A stretch of DNA of 13,719 bases from Thalassiosira profunda (lineage: Eukaryota; Bacillariophyta; Thalassiosirophyceae; Thalassiosirales; Thalassiosiraceae): contig JALLAP010000380.1 in NCBI GenBank assembly GCA_036939355.1, positions 1 through 13,719 on the forward strand, given 5' to 3'. Of the stretch, positions 8,023-13,719 are shown in pieces. The position numbers were made by a program, and so were the translations under genes. The notes under the pieces were generated by a model that was not told the DNA's origin, searched no databases, and was given only the letters and a program-made list of their open reading frames with translations. Position 1 is the first letter of the stretch; every line of letters starts with the position of its first letter.

Positions 8023-8432
8023 GGCGGTGGGCCCCCTGCAGGTTGCAGCGGAGGTAAGGCGACCCGGCCGATCCCACCGCTCCGGGCAAGTCCTCGTGGT
8101 GCCGAGGGAATGATTGCACCTTGCACCCGAGGCCGGTCTGTCGAGAGGCGGATAGCCACACCCAGACAGACCGAGCGTCGGTTGACGCGAAGGTGCGCCA
8201 GAGGCGGGTGGGCCAGAGGCCAGCGTGGGACGCAGCGTCAGGTTGACGCGATGGCGGTGGGCTTCCTGCACGGTGTGCAGAGGGATGGCGACCGGGCCGA
8301 TCCCACCGCTCCGGGCAAAAGTCCTCGAGGTACTCGGGGCCGGTCTGTCGAGAGGCGGATAGCCACACCAGGACAGACCGAGCGTCGTTTGACGCGAAGG
8401 TGCGCCAGAGGCGGTTGGGCCAAAGGCCAGAG
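8023..8432. repeat. Long imperfect direct duplication (about 200 bp, two copies)
   Basis: Copy A spans about 8023-8225 and copy B about 8254-8432. They share long near-identical blocks such as GGCCGATCCCACCGCTCCGG and GGCCGGTCTGTCGAGAGGCG. Copy A carries about 24 bp near 8101-8130 that copy B lacks. Both end in a unit of the 32-bp repeat, so this block and the minisatellite next to it belong to one expanding repeat region. Short palindromes of the form GCGTC-N4-GACGC recur between units. Confidence 0.8.
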
Positions 8433-8466
8433 CGTCGTTTGACGCAGCGTCGATCGACGCAACGAT

Positions 8467-8594
8467 TGCGCCAGAGGCGGTTGGGCCAAAGGCCAGAATG
8501 CGCCAAAGGCGGTTGGGCCAAAGGCCAGATTGCGCCAAAGGCGGTTGGGCCGAAGGCCAGATTGCGCCAAAGGCGGTTGGGCCAAAGGCCAGAA
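8467..8594. repeat. Minisatellite of four 32-bp units, with two outlying units
   Basis: Units start at 8467, 8499, 8531 and 8563, exactly 32 bp apart. Related units start at 8194 and 8401. The later units carry two small palindromes, CGCCAAAGGCG and GGCCAAAGGCC (GGCCGAAGGCC in one unit), each a 4-bp stem with a 3-base loop. Because 32 is not a multiple of 3, the minus strand shows the unit in all three frames in turn (GLWPNRLW, FGPTAFGA, WPLAQPPLA), which explains the long but probably meaningless open frame here. There are no unique spacers, so it is not a CRISPR array. Confidence 0.88.
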
Positions 8595-8653
8595 CGTCGA
8601 TTGACGCAGCGTCGGGGACATCGACCGACAGGATGCACGTATGGAGCTAGCGT

Positions 8654-8671
8654 GTAGCCGGCAGGGGCTAC
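8654..8671. repeat. Small inverted repeat
   Basis: GTAGCC (8654-8659) and GGCTAC (8666-8671) can form a 6-bp stem with a 6-base loop. It lies between the minisatellite and the 114-bp repeat. No function is evident and it may be chance in GC-rich DNA. Confidence 0.35.
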
Positions 8672-8748
8672 GGTGCTTCGGCGCGAGATGTATTTGCTGC
8701 GTGCCCCCTCGCAACCGCGTCGTGAGGTCGGCGTCGCCCGATCAGATC

Positions 8749-8862
8749 AGGTGTCACAGCGGCCGGTGGCACGCTGCCCGGTGAGTGCGACGACGGGTAT
8801 GTTTTGTACTACTAACCCTCCTTGCCGCTTGTGTGACATTACAACAGAAATGGTTTTGCTGG
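8749..8862 (+). mobile_element. 114-bp dispersed repeat, copy 1 (possible introner or MITE remnant)
   Basis: Matches 13273-13386 at 112 of 114 positions, same orientation, no gaps. It begins AGGTGTCAC and ends GCTGG, immediately before the n at 8863. Inside, on the plus strand, is a full set of intron signals: donor GTGAGTGCG at 8781, branch site TACTAAC at 8810-8816 and acceptor ACAACAG ending at 8847 (67-nt intron, 32 nt from branch A to acceptor end). It also contains an imperfect inverted repeat: TGTCACA-GCGGC at 8752-8763 pairs with GCCGC-TTG-TGTGACA ending at 8838. Homology extends 32 bp before the donor and 15 bp after the acceptor, so the repeat is larger than the intron. Whether it is an introner, a MITE or a duplicated gene fragment is open. 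Confidence 0.6.
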
Positions 8863-8863
8863 N
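8863..8863. other. Ambiguous base (n) at the edge of the repeat
   Basis: The n lies exactly where the 114-bp repeat ends on its left and where the coding sequence of the coiled-coil gene begins on its right. This is what an assembly join at a dispersed repeat looks like, and the true gap may be much longer than one base. Confidence 0.75.
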
Positions 8864-9266
8864 CCCGCGTCCGCTTGCACGACGCGCGGAACTCGCGGCC
8901 GCGCTCGAGGAAGGCGTTGCGCTCGTCGTCGATGCGGGCCCGCATGGCCGCGTGCTGCTTCTTCGCGAGGCGGTGCGCCCGCTCCACGCCCTCCCGCTCG
9001 GTTGCTTTGGCTTTGAACGTGTCCTTCGCCGCCTTGAGGTCCGTCTCGAGCTTGGCCTTCTCGGCGTTGGCGGCCTCGGTTTCGGCGAGCATGCCCTCGC
9101 GCTCGTCGCGGAGGCGGGCGCTGTGCGATTGCTTCTGCTCGAGGGCGGCGCGGGCGTCGGCGACACGACGGCGGGCGTCATCAATCGACGCATTAATTTG
9201 CGCGTACTTGTCTAATAACGACATCGCGCCAGGCCTCGAGGCGGCCGTCGTGCTTGGGGCGCTCAT
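8864..9266 (-). CDS. Coiled-coil protein, N-terminal part only
   Basis: The 134 readable residues run from the ATG at 9266 (A at -3) to the n at 8863. A second ATG 14 codons in (MSLLDKYAQI) is an alternative start. Residues about 17-120 are almost wholly charged and helical with heptad character (SIDDARRRVADARAALEQKQ, AEKAKLETDLKAAKDTF), then ERNAFLERGREFRASCKRTR. The layout is loosely like CCDC172-type coiled-coil proteins, but coiled coils align easily and I would not name it. Past the n the frame enters the 114-bp repeat and is no longer protein-like. The gene is thus 3' truncated, either by an assembly join or by a real insertion. Confidence 0.65.
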
Positions 9267-9641
9267 CGTGGCGGCGTTGTTGCGAGCTCGAGCAGGACTT
9301 GCTCGAGGGCGGCGGCGGTGGGGGCGATGGTGCGAGGCGGAGGGGATGCGGATGCTAGGCGCCGACGACGGAGAATGGTAGCGCGATGGAGGAGGGCCGC
9401 GACGACGCCGAATGCCTGGCGAGGGCGGAGGAGGAGGGGTTGGCGGAGGTCGCTGAGAAATGACGGCTGTTCAAGGCTGTTCGATCCCTGCGCTCTCGAG
9501 TTTCAGTCGAATCGAAGATTACTGGTTCCTACGTACCCAGTAGAGCCCTTTTCAACAGCTTCCTAACGGCGTCAAGAGTTGGAGCACGCTGTGATGAACA
9601 GGCTAGCAACAACGCCTCTGCACACTCGTTATCCTTTAACA
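9267..9641. promoter_or_regulatory. Divergent promoter region between the coiled-coil and methyltransferase genes
   Basis: 375 bp between two outward-facing starts. The left half is very GC- and GGCGG-rich; the right half is more balanced. No gene, RNA or clear TATA box is seen. Confidence 0.45.
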
Positions 9642-10768
9642 ATGTCGTCGTACGGCAAGAAGTGCTACTGGAACGAGCGGTGAGTCAGCTGCGTATCTCT
9701 GCTGCTCTCCTATCTTGTGTATATCTCGCTCACGGTTACGCTTACGCTCACCTCCATCTCTTTCACCCCTCTGACAATATAGGTACGCTCGCGAAGAACA
9801 GCCCTGCGATTGGCTCGTCAGCAGCTACGGCGTCTTCCAGCACCTCTTCACGCCGACCTTCCTCTCCAACACGACCGCTCCGCCTCCGGGAGGCGTCATC
9901 ACCATTCGTCGCCTTGTGGACTTCGAGCAGGAGCATCGCGCTCACGTGGGGCATCGTCCGATGGCCACGGGCGATTTCCTCGACGAGGAGGCGAGGCAGC
10001 ATCCGTCCCCACCCACGAGCCGGGGAGTGTGGGAGTTTCCTCCCAAGGAGAAGGTGAGATGAACTTGCGAATACATCTCTTGGCAAGCAATTCACTCAGT
10101 TGTCAGCACTTCACTCATTTCACGTCACCACGTAGGCACGCGTGCTGCACGTCGGATGTGGCACCTCCCAACTGGGCGAGTCCATGCTGCACGACGGCTT
10201 CACGGACATCGTCAACGTTGATTGGTCGGACGTCGTGATCCAAAAGATGCAGCAGTGGTACTCTCATGACTTCTACAGGCACCTCGGCAGCGTCATGGAG
10301 CGCGAGGAGCTGCTGCGTAGTTCGCTCGGACTGCCCGGAGTCGAGGCGCGTGACGACCACAGCCAGATGCACGCTCGCACGCCCAAGATGACGTTCGATG
10401 TGGGCGACATCTGCGAGGGGCTCCCCCACTCCGACGAGACCTTTGATCTCATTGTGATGAAGAAGACGTTGGACGTCATCCTCTGCGGCGCCGGGTCGAC
10501 TACCGACGCTCGGCATGCGCTCAGCGAGTGCTTCCGTCTCCTCAACAAAGATCACGGGGTGCTGCTTGTCATTTCGTCGGCCAAGCCCGAGGACCGCGCC
10601 GTCTTCTTCGAGAACGATCCCTGGTCGGGAATCCTCAACATCAAGCTGCCTTGCGCCGAGGATTATGGACAGTTTCAGCACAAGGGACACGAGAAGAAGA
10701 GGGCCGACAGTTACGCGTACCTCCTGTATAAACAGGGTTGGCGTTCCGTTCAGGCGGAGGATCTCTGA
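9642..10768 (+). CDS. Class I SAM methyltransferase, METTL13/EEF1A-KMT4-like
   Basis: Three exons, 9642-9679, 9783-10053 and 10136-10768, encode 313 residues. The N-terminus [32 protein letters not shown] is the typical entry of this family (Y-W-x-x-RY ... DW ... Y). Motif I is VLHVGCGTSQLGE (106-118); the acidic residue that binds the SAM ribose is Asp132 in VNVDWSDVVI. FDVGDI (190-195) and FDLIVMKKTLDVIL (206-219) correspond to the motif II/III region. Relatives methylate lysines or the N-terminus of translation elongation factor eEF1A. Two stretches seem longer than usual: about 40-103 before motif I and about 146-187 after it. The common DKGTLDA is VMKKTLDV here. The exact substrate is unknown. 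It is convergent with the DUF3754 gene, 136 bp apart. Confidence 0.87.
9680..9782 (+). other. Intron 1 of the methyltransferase gene (103 nt)
   Basis: Donor GTGAGTCAG follows GAG CG; acceptor ACAATATAG precedes G TAC GCT. Joining gives [13 protein letters not shown], matching the family. The 38-nt first exon depends on this intron. Confidence 0.88.
10054..10135 (+). other. Intron 2 of the methyltransferase gene (82 nt)
   Basis: Donor GTGAGATG follows CCC AAG GAG AAG; acceptor CACGTAG precedes GCA CGC GTG. It is phase 0 and joins KEK to ARVLHVGCG, just before motif I. The intron contains an in-frame stop. Confidence 0.88.
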
Positions 10769-10904
10769 GCGACTTCGCTGCTGGGTAGGCATCATTCATT
10801 CGGTGCTTTGTATGCCCGGCGAGCTTCGTTGTGGGTGCATGTCTTGTAGGCTTCATTCTTTTCCCAATGCTCTTTCTGTCCATTATGTGCTGTAACATAA
10901 AAGG

Positions 10905-13151
10905 CTATTCCAGCGCCTCGTCCCACAATTGTTTGATGGCGTCTTTGGCTTCTTGCTCCTCTTTTACGGCGCTTCCATCGATCAGTCCCAGACGCTGCAA
11001 GTCCTCCAGCGCGGATAGAACGTCCACGTCAATTTGTGATGCACCTAACGACGACCGTTCGTTGACGTAAGACTTTGCTTGCCGCAAAATGGCGTCATCC
11101 AACGAGTCCACTTTTGCAGCTCTCGATACCTCTTCATTGCTCAGCCAATCTCGAATCAGCATTGCTCTCAGGGCCCTGTTGGAATTGGCCTCTGATACGA
11201 TGTATTTCAAGGCTCCCGGACCTCGGTGCGAGATCTTCTGCGTCAAGAACTTGTTCACCAATAGATCGTAGCGCGCATACTTGTTGCTGTATCGGAAAAA
11301 CGTCCGCACTGCGAAGAAGACCAACGATACCAGTGCAATCAGATCGAGCTTTGGGCTGTCGAACTTCACCGATCCAGCCACTGCAAGGAAACTGACCACG
11401 CTGACGAGGTCAAAGACTATGGCGTCCGCAGGCCGAAAGACAAGCCTCGTCTTTGGCAGTACCGCCTCGACGTTTGCCATGGGAACATCATAGAATGCTT
11501 TTATTTCGAGTGGCAACGGGCCATCGTCAGCAGCAGTGTCGTTCCTGCGCTCTGGAAGTTTATTCTCCACATCGAACACCTCAGCTGCCTGGTAAAGCCA
11601 CTTGGGAGGTTGTATTGGTTGTCGTTTCTTCTTCCGTAGAGGCCTCCATATTGCAATAACTTCTTCGTATGCCGGCTCGACGAGGGTGCTCGATCGGAAG
11701 TAGTTCTTGACCAATTCACGCCTGCCCTTTTTGGAGAGAAAATTTACCGTGTTCTGAATGCTCACCCGCTCCAGCAGGCGGACCGCGGCTGGCTTGTAGG
11801 AAGATTCCACAGCGTCTGATGTTGAATTCTCTATCGAAAAGAGCGTGTCGTCGTACTGGCACAATATCTTCTCAGAATCAATCTCATCAACGATATCTTG
11901 CTCAACGTGGCCTTCTGCCGTATCCTCTCCCACCTCGCACAGCAGGAATGGAGAGAGTGCATCATCAAGATCAATTGCATCAGGTATGGCCGACGTCGCT
12001 GTCCGGTATCGCCCCAGCTTGAAGATCTTGTTCCTACGACTGTATGGCAACGTTTCCGAGCTCTGTACTGTATCCTCTTCATCTGATGTGTTGTTAGAAT
12101 TGTCACCTCTCGATAAGAAGCTGGCGACAAACTCGTTCTTCGTCAGGCCAAAGTTCTCCAGCAGATTGATGGCAAAGCCTTGCAATTGCTCGTTCAATTG
12201 GGAGAGTATATCAAGCACGAAACTCTCCACCCGCTGCTCAATAGCTCCCAATCTCCTTGTCACGGCGGTTGAAGATCTCTGCACGAGACTGGCTTGTAGG
12301 TAATCTAATTTCTGAAGGAGCAGCCGCCCGGTTGTGATTTCCTTCGAGTATCCCCTGCGAAAAATGAGCACTCTACCATCAAAGAGAAGGCTGTTCTCTT
12401 GCGTAGGAGTTGTGATTTTCTCCCCTTCCTCGTTTTGCCCGTACAGTTCGGGGTAGAACTCCAGCCCGATGCACGGATCCAGATCTTTCACATCCGGAAG
12501 CAACGACAGCCTCAGAAGGTAGCCAGCATTCAATGCCGAGCAAAGGTCCATATCTCGTTGATCCATCAGCTTGAATCCCCCATCATCCAACGACTTTTCC
12601 AATATGGATATCAGCTTCTCCTCTTGCTCTGCACCCCCAAACGTATTTGCCCTCGGCATCCCATTCACTGCCCCTCCTTCCGTCTCCTCCATCGCATCAA
12701 ACGGTAGCTCATCTTGATCCCCATTCTCGTCTGCAGATCGGGGCAGCACGTATGCCAAATCTCGCAACTCCTTCTGCGATTGCACTGAATATAACAGCTC
12801 TATCTTCTCGAGGAGCGATTGAGATGACTGAGAGAGGGACGCTGTGGCCGGCAGCCGCGATATCTTTCCATCCGACGTTGCAACAACGCGGCACACTGGA
12901 TCGTACGCATCCTCGCCATCGCGATTTGGAGATCCGCTACCTCTAATCCCGCCGGAGATGCTGCTGTACTTTCTTTTCATCGAGCCAATTGCTTTGTCGG
13001 ATGGTGCATCCACAGCCATCAGTTCACATGTCTGCCTTCTCCCAGCAGACGGTATCCTCCTAATTGCAGGTGCCGTCGCCGCCCGAAAGGCGCCCGCCTG
13101 ACCGAGGAGGCAGAATTGAAGGCATTTGCGGAGGCTCATTGCCTGGCTCAT
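10905..13151 (-). CDS. DUF3754 family membrane protein, probably plastid-targeted
   Basis: Single-exon protein of 748 residues. The start at 13151 has G at -3; an ATG four codons later is also possible. Residues about 5-22 are signal-peptide-like and are followed by AGAF/RAATAP and a Ser/Arg-rich stretch, like the bipartite plastid presequence of red-lineage algae. Residues about 255-345 carry LLFDGRVLIFRRGYSKE, the first DUF3754 block. The second block includes EEVIAIWRPLRKKK (495-509), IKAFYDVPMANVEAVLPKTRLVFRPAD (550-576), two membrane helices (about 578-596 and 601-618) and YARYDLLVNKFLTQK (625-639). Plant members such as Arabidopsis At3g19340 are of unknown function. An acidic insertion of about 100 residues (350-450) separates the blocks. 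Its sequence looks visibly less GC-rich than the genes to its left. Confidence 0.85.
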   Translation of the reverse strand: MSQAMSLRKCLQFCLLGQAGAFRAATAPAIRRIPSAGRRQTCELMAVDAPSDKAIGSMKRKYSSISGGIRGSGSPNRDGEDAYDPVCRVVATSDGKISRLPATASLSQSSQSLLEKIELLYSVQSQKELRDLAYVLPRSADENGDQDELPFDAMEETEGGAVNGMPRANTFGGAEQEEKLISILEKSLDDGGFKLMDQRDMDLCSALNAGYLLRLSLLPDVKDLDPCIGLEFYPELYGQNEEGEKITTPTQENSLLFDGRVLIFRRGYSKEITTGRLLLQKLDYLQASLVQRSSTAVTRRLGAIEQRVESFVLDILSQLNEQLQGFAINLLENFGLTKNEFVASFLSRGDNSNNTSDEEDTVQSSETLPYSRRNKIFKLGRYRTATSAIPDAIDLDDALSPFLLCEVGEDTAEGHVEQDIVDEIDSEKILCQYDDTLFSIENSTSDAVESSYKPAAVRLLERVSIQNTVNFLSKKGRRELVKNYFRSSTLVEPAYEEVIAIWRPLRKKKRQPIQPPKWLYQAAEVFDVENKLPERRNDTAADDGPLPLEIKAFYDVPMANVEAVLPKTRLVFRPADAIVFDLVSVVSFLAVAGSVKFDSPKLDLIALVSLVFFAVRTFFRYSNKYARYDLLVNKFLTQKISHRGPGALKYIVSEANSNRALRAMLIRDWLSNEEVSRAAKVDSLDDAILRQAKSYVNERSSLGASQIDVDVLSALEDLQRLGLIDGSAVKEEQEAKDAIKQLWDEALE

Positions 13152-13719
13152 CGCCGCATCACCCTCGGCGCCCGCGTCGCAAGGTTGTTTGGCGGTGGAT
13201 GGCTCTTGCGCTGCGTGGCGCTCAGCAAAAAGTGTCTCAAATTACACGTCGCAAATCCGCGCCACAAAACCGAGGTGTCACAGCGGCCAGTGGCACGCTG
13301 CCCGGTGAGTGCGGCGACGGGTATGTTTTGTACTACTAACCCTCCTTGCCGCTTGTGTGACATTACAACAGAAATGGTTTTGCTGGTTTCCCTCGGTGCC
13401 ATCCAACGGGCACTGAAAATGTCACCCCCAGCCACTTCGAAAAGAATAGAAAAGAACACAACTCCTGCTGCCCCCAATCTGCCCCCGCTCCAGCTACGGG
13501 CACCTGCGAGGATATTTACCGTCGTCGTATCTTGACACCGGTACGTCGGCGGATCTATCATCGCAGGCACCCTTTTCACTCGAAGAGGGTGGGCTGACTA
13601 GCGCTCTGCAAGCACCTTCGAGCACACTACTGCGTGCACTCTTCATGCACTATTGAGCGCTGGGTGGGTTTTGTCCGTCCCAGCCAGATTGAATCCGGTA
13701 CTCGGATTAGGCAATACGG
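13152..13719. other. Upstream region of the DUF3754 gene, no convincing gene
   Basis: 568 bp to the window end. It presumably holds the DUF3754 promoter, and it contains copy 2 of the 114-bp repeat. A plus-strand frame is open from 13116 to 13535 but overlaps the DUF3754 start and runs straight through the repeat, so I do not call it. The rest shows no RNA or protein signal. Confidence 0.45.
13273..13386 (+). mobile_element. 114-bp dispersed repeat, copy 2 (possible introner or MITE remnant)
   Basis: Same length and orientation as the copy at 8749-8862. It has A where copy 1 has G in GGCC(A/G)GTGG, and G where copy 1 has A in GTGCG(G/A)CGACG. Donor GTGAGTGCG lies at 13305, TACTAAC at 13334-13340, acceptor ending at 13371. 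Here the sequence beyond GCTGG continues without a break into TTTCCCTCGG, so the right edge is a genuine junction on this copy. Spliced, the frame would read through CPKWFCW and stop soon after. No family is recognisable. Confidence 0.6.

Noticed and set aside
8401..8613. CRISPR array
   Set aside because: The 32-bp units are directly abutting with no unique spacers, and the genome is eukaryotic.
7451..8638. Open minus-strand frame of 395 codons through the repeat region
   Set aside because: Its residues come from a 32-bp repeat read in three frames and from duplicated GC-rich DNA; no domain pattern and no good flanking structure.
13116..13535. Plus-strand frame of 139 codons over the second repeat copy
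   Set aside because: Overlaps the DUF3754 start on the other strand and reads through the repeat; no conserved features.
1..13719. tRNA, rRNA or other structured RNA genes
   Set aside because: I saw no tRNA arm pattern or rRNA core sequence while reading; a covariance search would be needed to exclude small RNAs.

Overview
The window looks like nuclear DNA from a eukaryotic alga. Genes lie on both strands with no operons. They are mostly intron-poor, with a few 80-103 nt GTGAGT/GTGAGA...AG introns, and start codons usually have A or G at -3. The DUF3754 protein has a signal-peptide-like N-terminus followed by an AGAF/RAATAP motif. That resembles the ASAFAP-type plastid entry signal of secondary red-lineage plastids and points to a photosynthetic stramenopile (ochrophyte) or similar alga. 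This taxonomic call is inference; no marker gene is present.

Layout: (1) 147-1979 +, a single-exon ABC protein that joins an MlaF/TGD3-type ATPase to an MlaE/TGD1-type lipid permease. (2) 2113-3556 -, a secreted trypsin with a C-terminal beta-sandwich-like domain and one intron. (3) 4017-5009 -, an F-box-like/ankyrin-like protein. (4) 5460-6125 +, the ESCRT-III subunit CHMP6/Vps20. (5) 6526-7417 -, a two-exon ankyrin-type protein interrupted by an unresolved base (n at 7177). (6) 7418-8862, about 1.4 kb of apparently non-coding DNA with a long direct duplication, a 32-bp minisatellite and one copy of a 114-bp dispersed repeat that ends at a second n (8863). (7) 8864-9266 -, the N-terminal part of a coiled-coil protein cut off at that n. 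(8) 9642-10768 +, a three-exon class I methyltransferase of the METTL13/EEF1A-KMT4 type. (9) 10905-13151 -, a plastid-type DUF3754 membrane protein. (10) 13152-13719, no convincing gene, but a second copy of the 114-bp repeat (112 of 114 positions identical).

The genes do not form a pathway. They are housekeeping or accessory genes (lipid transport, secreted proteolysis, membrane remodelling, protein methylation, plastid membrane function) in alternating convergent and divergent order. The least ordinary items are the fused MlaF-MlaE transporter and the 114-bp repeat, which carries a complete set of intron signals inside an imperfect inverted repeat. The two single-n positions sit beside repeats, break reading frames and are probably assembly joins.
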